A stretch of 8,943 nt of DNA from a bacterium (GCA_029557395.1 JAKQIK010000040.1:1-8943); one strand, 5' to 3'; positions 1-7,009 are shown, counted from the stretch's first letter. Notes: generated from the letters alone by a model not told the origin. Made by a program: numbers and translations.

Positions 1-198
1 GATAAGTACAAGCGACTATTTATAGTCGTAGCCATTGGTGTAGTCGGTAGCATATTACTGCTTACCACAAAAGCATCCCCCTTTACCGCATCTTTTGAGA
101 CCGAAACTAATGCTCCAAGCGATATGATCGTAAGTGCTTCAACTGCATCCGGGGGCCGAAACATTAAATTTAAAGATAACAAACCTCAGGATACTTCT
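1..198 (+). repeat. Direct repeat, copy 1: anchor-module coding sequence
   Basis: This stretch matches 2594-2791 base for base through position 116. It then has only six differences up to 198 (at 117, 135, 141, 144, 153 and 159), all in third codon positions and all synonymous. Similarity then drops sharply on entering the phosphoesterase domain. The repeat may extend upstream of the window. It encodes the membrane segment and SLEAE-type linker, and marks either recent duplication or gene conversion. Confidence 0.95.
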
Positions 199-1200
199 AC
201 TTTTACCCTTGTATCTGTTCCCGATACACAGGCAGAGGTCCAAAGCCAGGGAGCATACCCCAGGTTTACCAATAGAATCCAGTGGCTAATAAGCAATAAA
301 GATAAGCTCAATATCAAATATGTATTACAGGTAGGGGATTTGCAAGATTGGGATGACGCTACGCACAGCCATTACGAGAGAGCTAGTAGCGGTCTCAAAC
401 TACTTGAACAAGCTAAAGTACCCTACGCACTTTCCGTCGGAAACCATGATACATCAGCAGTCTGCGCAGGAGGTAGCGCCTGCCCAGGAATAAGTGTACC
501 TACCGCATTTAGAGAAATACCTACATGGGACAAATATTATCCGCCATCAAGGTTTCCTGGTATTAAAACTTTATGTGATGAATTTAATACTTATAGTAGC
601 CGTCTAATGGCAGCGGGGCCATCTGGTACCGGGCTTCAAACACCATCTTATGTGCGTGATCAATGTAACAAAAGAAATTCAACGAGTAGCGCTTATCGCA
701 CCTTCACAGCTGGAGGGGTAAAATGGCTAATGATTAATTATGAGATGTGGCCCCGGCAGGTAGTACAAGAGTGGATGAAAAGTGTCATCGAACGACACCC
801 CGACCATAATGTAATACTATTTTCCCATATGCACTTAAATGGCAATAGTAGTAATCTAACGACCGATTTTGGTGGCTATGGCTCACCACAAGGATCACCA
901 AAAGCAGTATATGATAATGTTATTAGTCAGTACTCTAATGTTAAGTTCACGTTCAATGGGCATACTGGCGGATCAGGATGTGCTACCTTTACTGGGAAAA
1001 AAGGTAACAAAATATATAGCTACCTAAACAATCGTCTTAGTAGCAGTCCAACACCTAATCACGTCAGGCTAATCAAAATAAATGTCAGCGATAAATCATT
1101 CACGAGTGAAGAATATGTTCCACAAAATGGCACCTATTTAAATCAAAGCCAGAATGCTAGCAGTACTTGTAGTGGTACAAATATTGATTGGGTTAAGTAG
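1..1200 (+). CDS. Exported calcineurin-like metallophosphoesterase, 5' end outside window
   Basis: The reading frame is open from base 1 and ends in TAG, giving 399 visible residues. Alignment with the paralog at 2549-3892 shows that base 1 is about codon 16, so the real start lies about 45 bp upstream. The ATG at 124 is internal (equivalent to M57 of the paralog). The visible part begins with a hydrophobic membrane segment, then the 'KASPFTASFE' linker and a Ser/Gly turn, then the phosphoesterase domain. Metal-site motifs are DTQ (223-231), GDLQD (from 334), GNHD (439-450), SH (His at 826-828) and GHTGG (His at 961-963). The family hydrolyses phosphomono- or diesters with two metal ions; the substrate here is unknown. 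Motif I has Gln where the family usually has His, and motif V lacks its second His. Six outer cysteines form three likely pairs. The 3' end overlaps the convergent yibE/F-like gene by 8 bp. Confidence 0.9.
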   Translation, partial: DKYKRLFIVVAIGVVGSILLLTTKASPFTASFETETNAPSDMIVSASTASGGRNIKFKDNKPQDTSTFTLVSVPDTQAEVQSQGAYPRFTNRIQWLISNKDKLNIKYVLQVGDLQDWDDATHSHYERASSGLKLLEQAKVPYALSVGNHDTSAVCAGGSACPGISVPTAFREIPTWDKYYPPSRFPGIKTLCDEFNTYSSRLMAAGPSGTGLQTPSYVRDQCNKRNSTSSAYRTFTAGGVKWLMINYEMWPRQVVQEWMKSVIERHPDHNVILFSHMHLNGNSSNLTTDFGGYGSPQGSPKAVYDNVISQYSNVKFTFNGHTGGSGCATFTGKKGNKIYSYLNNRLSSSPTPNHVRLIKINVSDKSFTSEEYVPQNGTYLNQSQNASSTCSGTNIDWVK

Positions 1201-2296
1201 TAACCCTTTTCTTATTCTGAGCACCTTCACTTCTCAAGAAATATGCCGCCAACGCTGTTGCAATAGGAACTGCAAGAATTAATGAGGCACTACCTACAAG
1301 TGACCGTACAATTTCTTCCATCATAAACTCAGAGTTTAAGATCATTAATAGTGGATATGGCATAGCAATAGCTAGATAAACTATAAATAAAAAAGAAGCC
1401 CCGACGTATACTAAAACGAGCGTGTTTATCAGTGAGGCTATATGTTCTCTACCCACGCGTATCCCTCTTTTGTACAACTCAGCAAAACTTAATTTTGAGT
1501 TTGCTAATTTTAGTTCATAGATGGTGACAGTTTGTCCTACCGTTATATCATCCAGGATACCGACCAAACTTATTAGTAGCCCGCAAAACATCAAACCATG
1601 TATATTTAACTCTGGTTTTAGTTGGGTTATTACCATTATATTTTCATCAGAAATACCGCTTAGCCTAGTAAAATATACTGCCACCAAAGATAGTAAGACT
1701 GCTAATGCTAAGGTGATATAACAGCTAAGAAGAGCAAGTGCGGTCCGTTTATTTAGCCCATGGGATATAAATATCCCTGGTAAAGATATTAACATGATAG
1801 CCAGAGCTGTAATAAGATACGGAGCATTACCATCCACTATATTTGGTATCAGAAATTGCCCAATGACCAAAATACTAAATATCAAACCCAAAAGCGCACC
1901 AAAACCGCGCCATCCGGCAAAAATAACAGCAATCAATATAACAAAAAAGAGCACCCAAACACCTGCTGATATGCGGTAGTAGTCCACTACGGCATAGTAT
2001 GATATATTATCTGACCCAATGTTGTGGCTAACAAAAACTATTGAGCCTACATCATAATTCGGAGGAGTCATATCAAGTGAGCTGATAGTTGAACTAATAT
2101 TTGTGGTTACTATTTGACCTTTCTGGGAACCACTGAGAAGTTCCACTTTCCTTACCCCAGATTCAGTCTGAGATTCTACAACCCGACCCTTCCAATAACC
2201 TACACCGTCTCGCTCAGAAGAGGTTGGCATAAATATCCAAAATGCTATGAATAATAAAATCAATCCCAATGTTGAAAATAGCCAAGTTTTTTTCAT
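1193..2296 (-). CDS. YibE/F-family multi-pass membrane protein
   Basis: This 367-residue protein has the YibE/F layout. An N-terminal hydrophobic segment (about residues 5-23) is followed by a small beta-rich extracytoplasmic region (about 31-108) and about seven membrane helices (near 113-129, 131-150, 159-178, 185-208, 232-249, 285-310 and 331-354). The family-typical 'GILDD..VGQ' stretch lies at 246-255 and 'GREH' at 282-285. The charged C-terminus (EGAQNKKR) should be cytoplasmic. The family is widespread in Gram-positive and CPR bacteria, but its molecular function is not established; a transport or channel role is only a guess. The ATG is immediately followed by the first membrane segment, which supports this start, although I see no Shine-Dalgarno sequence. 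It lies between two paralogous phosphoesterase genes on the opposite strand and does not carry the shared export module, so a functional link is unproven. Confidence 0.88.
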   Translation of the reverse strand: MKKTWLFSTLGLILLFIAFWIFMPTSSERDGVGYWKGRVVESQTESGVRKVELLSGSQKGQIVTTNISSTISSLDMTPPNYDVGSIVFVSHNIGSDNISYYAVVDYYRISAGVWVLFFVILIAVIFAGWRGFGALLGLIFSILVIGQFLIPNIVDGNAPYLITALAIMLISLPGIFISHGLNKRTALALLSCYITLALAVLLSLVAVYFTRLSGISDENIMVITQLKPELNIHGLMFCGLLISLVGILDDITVGQTVTIYELKLANSKLSFAELYKRGIRVGREHIASLINTLVLVYVGASFLFIVYLAIAMPYPLLMILNSEFMMEEIVRSLVGSASLILAVPIATALAAYFLRSEGAQNKKRVTT

Positions 2297-2305
2297 ATAC
2301 TATAA

Positions 2306-2311
2306 ATTGTA
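2306..2311 (-). promoter_or_regulatory. Possible -10 element before the YibE/F gene
   Basis: On the minus strand TACAAT ends 9 nt before the ATG at 2296, which would give a nearly leaderless transcript. The best -35-like sequence (TTGGTC, complement of 2335-2340) is 23 bp away, which is too far. This is a weak call, offered because no ribosome site precedes the gene either. Confidence 0.22.
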
Positions 2312-2480
2312 TCAATTTTTCTAACTAAATTCTTGACCAAAATTCATTATAAAGTCTGCAAACTATTTTAAGGTTATTAATATGTATTAACACAAAACAT
2401 AAACAGTTATACTTCGTAGGAGCCGATTAAGTAAGCCTTTGGTGGTTTTCTGAAATATTTACATAGAGACACTAGTTTCC

Positions 2481-2532
2481 ATAAGAAATTCTTATCATAA
2501 AAAAGCTTTATCATTTTTATTCTGCATGATAA
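2481..2532. promoter_or_regulatory. Palindrome and TTATCAT boxes upstream of the gene at 2549
   Basis: A perfect 15-nt palindrome with 7-bp arms around one base (ATAAGAAATTCTTAT) occupies 2481-2495. TTATCAT occurs at 2492-2498 and 2508-2514, and its reverse complement at 2526-2532 overlaps the possible -10. A further AT-rich palindrome with 6-bp arms is at 2377-2390. The arrangement could be an operator, but AT-rich intergenic DNA produces such patterns by chance. Nothing else is visible in the 252-bp gap 2297-2548. Confidence 0.3.
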
Positions 2533-2533
2533 T
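2528..2533 (+). promoter_or_regulatory. Possible -10 element before the phosphoesterase gene at 2549
   Basis: GATAAT lies 15 nt before ATG 2549, so transcription would begin only about 9 nt before the start codon, giving a very short leader with no room for a full ribosome site. No good -35 is seen. A more upstream promoter in this AT-rich 252-bp gap cannot be excluded. Confidence 0.3.
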
Positions 2534-2548
2534 ATCAACACAAAGCTT

Positions 2549-3892
2549 ATGAAAAAGACTAAATCAAAGTCGAAGAGGTATATCAGGCTTGCAGATAAGT
2601 ACAAGCGACTATTTATAGTCGTAGCCATTGGTGTAGTCGGTAGCATATTACTGCTTACCACAAAAGCATCCCCCTTTACCGCATCTTTTGAGACCGAAAC
2701 TAATGCTCCGAGCGATATGATCGTAAGCGCTTCAACCGCTTCCGGAGGCCGTAACATTAAATTTAAAGATAACAAACCTCAGGATACTTCTAAATTTACC
2801 TTTGCCGTAGTACCTGATACACAAAACGAAATTGGTTTTCCTGGTAACTACTCCAGATTCACAAATAGATGGAACTGGTTTGTTAACCATAGGCAGGCTT
2901 TAAATCTCAAATATATTTTTCAAGTCGGTGACGTCAACAACTGGCCTGGCAAAATTTGCGAGACATCTACGAAAGATCCGAACTGTTCTGGAATGACCAA
3001 CCCCGAACAATCAAGTGAAGGATTAAAAATACTAGAAAATGCAGGAATACCGTATGCTATTACTCCGGGTAATCACGATACTGCTGCAGTCAGAGCCGAC
3101 GGCAAGGCATGTCAAGATACCAGTGGAGGATATAGAGCCACATGCCCCGGAACCACAGCCAGTACTCAAGTACGAAATATTAGCGCCTGGGAGAAAGCAT
3201 ATCCAAAGTCGAGGTACCCAGGTATCAAAACACTTTGTGACGAGTTTAATACTTACCGTGATAGACTCATGACTAAAGGGGCTCCAGCTGGAATGTCGTC
3301 CAGTAGTCTGGATCACCCCCAGTGGATGAGTAACTACTGTACTACACATAACTCAACAGACAATGCATACAGGACATTTACAGCTGGCGGGTTGAATTGG
3401 CTAGCAATAAATTATGAGTTTTATCCTAGGCAAGTTGTTCAAGAATGGATGAAGATTGTGATAGAGAATCACTCGCATCACAACGTCATTTTGTTTTCGC
3501 ATATGTTCCTAAGTAATAATTCTAAGAGCCTAAGTAGTTCTTCGACAGGATATACTGCACCCCAAGGGGTTCCAAAAACTGTCTTTGATAACGTAATTAG
3601 TAAATACCCGAACGTCAAGTTTACTTTTTCAGGACATACCACTGGTAATAATGGGTGTGCCAAACTCACGGGTGTAAACGGTAATACTATATATTCTTAT
3701 CTAAATGATAGACAGGACGGCTATGGAAATGTATCTAGATTACTAGAAATTACCCCCGATATAGGCAATGGTAAAGGCCAGGTAAACAGCAAAATGTATA
3801 CTCATATGTATGAAAAAGATAATTACCCAGCTCAATTAGACATGAGTGATTTCAAAAATTGCTCTGCTTCCGACATTACATGGACTAGATAG
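2549..3892 (+). CDS. Exported calcineurin-like metallophosphoesterase, complete paralog
   Basis: The 447-residue protein starts with a basic tail (MKKTKSKSKR), one hydrophobic segment (about 21-37), the linker TKASPFTASFE (39-49) and a Ser/Gly turn ending 'NIKFKDN' (69-75). The phosphoesterase domain follows, with D90-T-Q92, G127-D128...N131, G174-N-H-D177, S317-H318 and G362-H363. On the known family fold, D128, N175, H318 and H363 would form an intact second metal site, while the first site has Gln92 in place of His and no second His in the GHxH motif. Eight cysteines outside the membrane form likely pairs C137/C146, C188/C199, C230/C264 and C370/C438. The first pair is absent from the upstream paralog together with the loop that carries it. 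The hydrophobic segment could be an anchor or a signal peptide cleaved at KA|SP. Substrate unknown; extracytoplasmic phosphoester hydrolysis is the likely role. Confidence 0.92.
   Translation: MKKTKSKSKRYIRLADKYKRLFIVVAIGVVGSILLLTTKASPFTASFETETNAPSDMIVSASTASGGRNIKFKDNKPQDTSKFTFAVVPDTQNEIGFPGNYSRFTNRWNWFVNHRQALNLKYIFQVGDVNNWPGKICETSTKDPNCSGMTNPEQSSEGLKILENAGIPYAITPGNHDTAAVRADGKACQDTSGGYRATCPGTTASTQVRNISAWEKAYPKSRYPGIKTLCDEFNTYRDRLMTKGAPAGMSSSSLDHPQWMSNYCTTHNSTDNAYRTFTAGGLNWLAINYEFYPRQVVQEWMKIVIENHSHHNVILFSHMFLSNNSKSLSSSSTGYTAPQGVPKTVFDNVISKYPNVKFTFSGHTTGNNGCAKLTGVNGNTIYSYLNDRQDGYGNVSRLLEITPDIGNGKGQVNSKMYTHMYEKDNYPAQLDMSDFKNCSASDITWTR
2594..2791 (+). repeat. Direct repeat, copy 2: anchor-module coding sequence
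   Basis: This is the second copy of the 198-bp segment described at 1-198, in the same orientation, covering codons 16-81 of the downstream phosphoesterase gene. The 66 encoded residues are identical in the two genes. The two copies are separated by about 2.4 kb that includes the oppositely oriented YibE/F gene. Confidence 0.95.
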
Positions 3893-3910
3893 CTTTTCTT
3901 ATACCGCTTA

Positions 3911-3919
3911 TGCTATAAT
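3911..3919 (+). promoter_or_regulatory. Extended -10 promoter for the IRHAL-family gene
   Basis: TGCTATAAT is a perfect TGnTATAAT extended -10 element, beginning 19 bp after the stop codon of the upstream phosphoesterase gene. No convincing -35 hexamer lies at the expected distance, as is common for extended -10 promoters. Transcription would start near 3926, giving a leader of about 49 nt before ATG 3975. The gene therefore probably has its own promoter and is not simply read through from upstream. Confidence 0.6.
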
Positions 3920-3957
3920 GTCATTAGGATTGAGTTAGAAAATTAGCAAAAATACAG

Positions 3958-3965
3958 AGGTAGGG
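3958..3965 (+). promoter_or_regulatory. Shine-Dalgarno-like site for the gene at 3975
   Basis: AGGTAGGG lies 9 nt before ATG 3975, with AGAGG just upstream overlapping it. It is the most purine-rich ribosome-site candidate in front of any gene in the window; the other starts have little or no such sequence. It supports the chosen start codon. Confidence 0.45.
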
Positions 3966-3974
3966 TTTTTTATA

Positions 3975-5495
3975 ATGAAACTACAGGTCAAGAAGAAGTA
4001 TCAAAAACTGCTAAAATATTTAAAGTCATCGAATAAAAAGCAGCTTTCCTCTATCGTATCGGTATGTCTGTTTGGTGTTGTTGGTCTATTATTGCTAATA
4101 GCTACGAAGGCGTCCCCGTTCACTGTTAGCTTAGAGGCTGAATACGGGGTAAAAAATGGCGTATCGGTAAAATCAGGATCAGGTACCTCTGGGGGTAGTG
4201 CAATTGCTTTTGGTGGTAACACAGGGCCAGTTTCTTGTGGTAAAAAAGTGCAAAATTATACGTACCAGGTGCCGTTCGGTAATGCCGTCTGGAACCAGCC
4301 TGTTTGTAACCTAGCTAGATATTCTAAATCTGCTGATTATGCCAATAGATTTATTGAGTGGGGTCATAAAAATGATGGTAGTCCGTCTGCCGATTACCTT
4401 AACGGCTATCTAATAGCTACTCCGGGGTTCCCAGGCACACCTACCATAACAGACCCAGAAGGGCTGGCTGGACTCTTTTCTAGAGAAGTTTACTATACCA
4501 GCAAGGCTACTATGCAAAAAAAAGTATCTTCTATAGTCTACCCATCTAACCTAGATGGCGTCCAGTGGAATGATAATGAGTCTCTACCTAAACCCGGTCA
4601 TTTGAGTCGCCACCCTGAGACAACTATTCCATGGAATCCGTCCTGGAAGACAGGTATGGGAGGAGATAATGAAATATTTATCATAGATGATCGTCCAGGA
4701 AAGAATAACCAGATATATACGATTTGGGGCTATAATGTAGGAGGCTGTGTTGGAGAGTCTATATTGTACCCAGATCGTGTATGCGGAATGAGTATAAATA
4801 TTTCCAGAGATAATTGGGGAAATCCTATTAATATCATGAGTCACGAAGGTTATGTTAATGAACGGGGTGTAGGATTATCGTATTATTCCACCCTAACAAC
4901 ACCAGATGAAGTCCAAGCTGGAGAAATTAGACATGCCCTTGGTATATCAATACCTAACACTTCATATGGACAGATATGTACAAAACAACAGCTAGGAACT
5001 GATGCGGAGGGAAAAACCTGTGGAACAGCCGTTGCACCAGCAAGTAAATTCGAATGGGGTGGTACGACGAATCTAATCAAAGATGAACCATATAAATCTA
5101 TATACACTATCGATAAAACCATACCTGAAGGAATGCGCTTTGCGATAGATATTACAGATGCACAAATCGAATCATGGATAAACTCTAGAAATACACTAAA
5201 AAATAACCCCCGCCGTGCAGAGACGGCCAGAGTTTTTGCCAAAGCTCTCAGAGATTATGGCATGATAGTTGTTGACACCAATGGTGCAAGGCCTGATATA
5301 CAAATGGTTGGAGGTGTAAATCCCGACAATAGAACAAAATGGACCAATCTTGCAATGGGGCCAGAAAATGGTACAGATTTACTGGAAGGCTTAATAAATA
5401 AAAATAATCTATATGTAGTAACACCTCCTACGTTAACCTGTGCCGACAATACTACTTCACAAAACTACTGTAAATGGACAAAAGCTCAGTATTAG
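3975..5495 (+). CDS. Exported protein of unknown function, 'IRHAL' family, SLEAE module
   Basis: The 506-residue protein has a strongly basic N-terminus, a hydrophobic segment (about 26-43), then TKASPFTVSLEAE (44-56), a Gly/Ser turn and 'AIAFGG' (76-81). I do not recognise an enzyme class. The outer domain contains 'DNEIFIIDDR' (231-240), 'PDEVQAGEIRHALGISIP' (310-327), 'IPEGMRFAID' (383-392) and 'ARVFAKALRDYGMIVVD' (418-434). From memory, this order (an acidic or hydrophobic strand, AGxIxHAL, then ALxxYGMxVxD) recurs in uncharacterised secreted proteins of Actinobacteria and some other bacteria. The eight cysteines outside the membrane segment fall in four local pairs (88/111, 258/270, 335/349, 489/499), consistent with disulfides outside the cell. 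ATG 3975 is supported by the upstream promoter, an AGGTAGGG ribosome site and the basic tail. It ends 24 bp from the convergent beta-helix gene. Confidence 0.88.
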   Translation: MKLQVKKKYQKLLKYLKSSNKKQLSSIVSVCLFGVVGLLLLIATKASPFTVSLEAEYGVKNGVSVKSGSGTSGGSAIAFGGNTGPVSCGKKVQNYTYQVPFGNAVWNQPVCNLARYSKSADYANRFIEWGHKNDGSPSADYLNGYLIATPGFPGTPTITDPEGLAGLFSREVYYTSKATMQKKVSSIVYPSNLDGVQWNDNESLPKPGHLSRHPETTIPWNPSWKTGMGGDNEIFIIDDRPGKNNQIYTIWGYNVGGCVGESILYPDRVCGMSINISRDNWGNPINIMSHEGYVNERGVGLSYYSTLTTPDEVQAGEIRHALGISIPNTSYGQICTKQQLGTDAEGKTCGTAVAPASKFEWGGTTNLIKDEPYKSIYTIDKTIPEGMRFAIDITDAQIESWINSRNTLKNNPRRAETARVFAKALRDYGMIVVDTNGARPDIQMVGGVNPDNRTKWTNLAMGPENGTDLLEGLINKNNLYVVTPPTLTCADNTTSQNYCKWTKAQY

Positions 5496-5520
5496 CTTAT
5501 TGCTATTTAGAAATAATACT
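5488..5520. terminator. Weak inverted repeat between convergent genes
   Basis: AGTATTA (5488-5494) and TAATACT (5514-5520) are perfect inverted arms around a 19-nt loop, spanning the 24-bp gap between the two converging stop codons. A nested 5-bp stem is at 5504-5515. It is in the right place to serve both genes, but the stem has only one G/C pair and there is no T-run, so a terminator function is doubtful. Confidence 0.2.
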
Positions 5521-6746
5521 TAATTTGGTAGGTTTGGGTTACCAGGACATGAAGCAGGAGATGCAAAACATACCGTATCCGAACCCCAAGAATTTCCAGA
5601 AATCAATGGCGTAGACCCAATATTGTTAAAACTATATAGATTGCCTTCAATACTAGATTTTGGCCAGCCAGACTGAGTGGTATAAACATTATCTGTTATT
5701 TTAATCGATTCTATTTTATGACTTGTATCACCATAAAATCGTAGTGGCATGTAGCTTGAACCAGAGATTTGATTATGTTTTATTATGTAATTCTTATTTG
5801 TAGCTCCATATTCAGACTCATTTGCATAAACTGTGATAGCCCCCGTACCATTAAGCTCTATGCAGCCTGGCCCAGGGCCCTGAGACCAGCCTGAAGTACA
5901 CATTTCATAACGATTACCTATTATTGTATTGTCTTCTATATTGACAGTCCCATTATTGCCAATAAAGTATATGATATTTGCGTGACCCTCTCGATAATTA
6001 TTCCCAGTAGCATAAGGTTTGTCGTGCCAATCATACATATAGTTTCGATATATATTGATAGTGCCGCCATCCAAGTCACCATTAGAATTTATCAAATGTG
6101 AAGCACCTCTAATCTGCGAGTACTGGATACTAAACTGAGCATTTCTTGCATGAATACCGTACTCGTGATAGCCTTTTGAATCAATGATACAATGATCAAA
6201 TAGAATATTTTTTGGTCTGATACCAGCTCCAGGATTACCAACAAAGAAGAACCATTTATTATTTTCTACATTCCCAGTAAAAACTATCTTACAATTTTTA
6301 AAAGTAATATTGCTACCCGTAATTTTAAAAACATCTTCTTGGCCGTTGCCAATATTAATCTGCACTCCGTCGAATACTTTACCACTATCAGCAACACCAA
6401 ACTCACGAGGCGCTAAGCTTGTAAAAACCGTGCCTGGAGCAGGCCCGGTATTAGATAAGGTTGCAGGCCATGACCATTCACTATCCACTTTGTCACCAAA
6501 TTGTATGACATTATCACCTGTCCCAGAAGCATTATTACTATGTAGTGTCTTGATATTATTAGCTTTTACACCACCTTCGGGCTCTACTGAAGCTGTTGGC
6601 GTCGATGCCCCAGAAAGAGCAATAGTCATAACACCAATTACCCCAACAATGGTAATAACAGACAGGGCCTTGATATGTTTCCTGGCTATTTTATTTGAGA
6701 ATCGTTTACCCATATTAAATTCAGCCACAATATTGCTTTCTATCAT
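5520..6746 (-). CDS. Exported right-handed parallel beta-helix protein
   Basis: The 408-residue protein has a hydrophobic segment (about 28-46), the linker GASTPTASVEPEGG (46-59) and a Ser/Gly turn ending 'VIQFGDK' (80-86). From about residue 105 to 385 it shows short repeating turns of hydrophobic strand, Asn/Gly and charged residue, for example 'ITGSNITFKNCKI' (142-154), 'GTVNIEDNTIIGNR' (266-279) and 'IESIKITDNVY' (345-355). This is typical of pectate-lyase-like beta-helix folds, which usually bind or cleave polysaccharides. No catalytic set can be named with confidence. Likely disulfides are C283/C295 and C393/C400; C152 and C186 may stack within the helix. The start is uncertain: M12 (ATG at 6713) gives MGKRFSNKIARK, which matches the basic tails of the neighbours better than the acidic MIESNIVAEF. 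It is convergent with the gene at 3975 and divergent from the one at 7010. Confidence 0.88.
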   Translation of the reverse strand: MIESNIVAEFNMGKRFSNKIARKHIKALSVITIVGVIGVMTIALSGASTPTASVEPEGGVKANNIKTLHSNNASGTGDNVIQFGDKVDSEWSWPATLSNTGPAPGTVFTSLAPREFGVADSGKVFDGVQINIGNGQEDVFKITGSNITFKNCKIVFTGNVENNKWFFFVGNPGAGIRPKNILFDHCIIDSKGYHEYGIHARNAQFSIQYSQIRGASHLINSNGDLDGGTINIYRNYMYDWHDKPYATGNNYREGHANIIYFIGNNGTVNIEDNTIIGNRYEMCTSGWSQGPGPGCIELNGTGAITVYANESEYGATNKNYIIKHNQISGSSYMPLRFYGDTSHKIESIKITDNVYTTQSGWPKSSIEGNLYSFNNIGSTPLISGNSWGSDTVCFASPASCPGNPNLPN

Positions 6747-6822
6747 ATTTTACCACAAACAAAAGTATTTTTATTTAAAAGTTAAAAAGCTCAAAAAATT
6801 ATCACCTACTAATCCTAGAGAT

Positions 6823-6844
6823 TTATGTATTTTTTGATACATAA
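6823..6844. other. Inverted repeat in the divergent promoter region
   Basis: TTATGTAT and ATACATAA form an 8-bp stem around a 6-nt loop (TTTTTG). It lies 76 bp upstream of the longest start of the minus-strand beta-helix gene and well upstream of the promoter at 6940. A 12-bp perfect palindrome, ATAATATATTAT, follows at 6901-6912. Either could be an operator between the divergent genes. The stem is too AT-rich to be a convincing terminator. No other element is visible in 6747-7009 apart from the promoter. Confidence 0.3.
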
Positions 6845-6939
6845 CATCTACCCCATCCATATTTCGACTATACATAGATTCCCCACTGCTGGACATCAAC
6901 ATAATATATTATCGGGTATAAAAACTCTTATGTTTTATG

Positions 6940-6967
6940 TTGCTATATCGAAAAACATGCGTATAAT
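6940..6967 (+). promoter_or_regulatory. Putative promoter of the gene at 7010
   Basis: TTGCTA (6940-6945, four of six matches to TTGACA) and a perfect TATAAT (6962-6967) are separated by 16 bp. Transcription would begin near 6974, about 36 nt before ATG 7010. A tandem TTATGTT pair (6928-6941) overlaps the upstream edge of the -35 and could be a binding site or chance in AT-rich DNA. Confidence 0.55.
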
Positions 6968-7009
6968 CATAGTTAATAAAATATTTGGGGCAATAAAGTT
7001 ATAAAGACA

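Noticed and set aside
124..126. ATG at 124 as the start of the first phosphoesterase
   Set aside because: The frame is open upstream to base 1 and encodes the membrane segment, identical to codons 16 onward of the complete paralog; this ATG is the equivalent of internal M57.
2407..2514. Minus-strand 35-residue frame with a protein-like basic/aromatic tail (LCKYFRKPPKAYL)
   Set aside because: It has no ribosome site, lies across the likely promoter and palindromes of the divergent gap, and its longer version runs through the start of the phosphoesterase gene. It could be a remnant of a lost gene but nothing supports that.
1..2791. Mobile element or composite transposon bounded by the two 198-bp direct repeats
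   Set aside because: The repeats are coding sequence for a protein module, there are no terminal inverted repeats or transposase, and the intervening YibE/F gene looks like an ordinary chromosomal gene.
3032..3349. Opposite-strand and alternate-frame open readings inside the second phosphoesterase
   Set aside because: They lie within catalytic-motif coding sequence and have low-complexity, shadow-like composition.
6310..6837. 175-residue plus-strand frame opposite the beta-helix gene
   Set aside because: It is antisense to the signal segment and the beginning of a well-supported coding region and shows no domain of its own.
6825..7005. A 59-residue plus-strand frame in the divergent gap starting MYFLIHN
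   Set aside because: It covers the promoter of the gene at 7010, has no recognisable domain and is Ile/His-rich as expected for chance translation of AT-rich DNA, despite a weak AGAG upstream.
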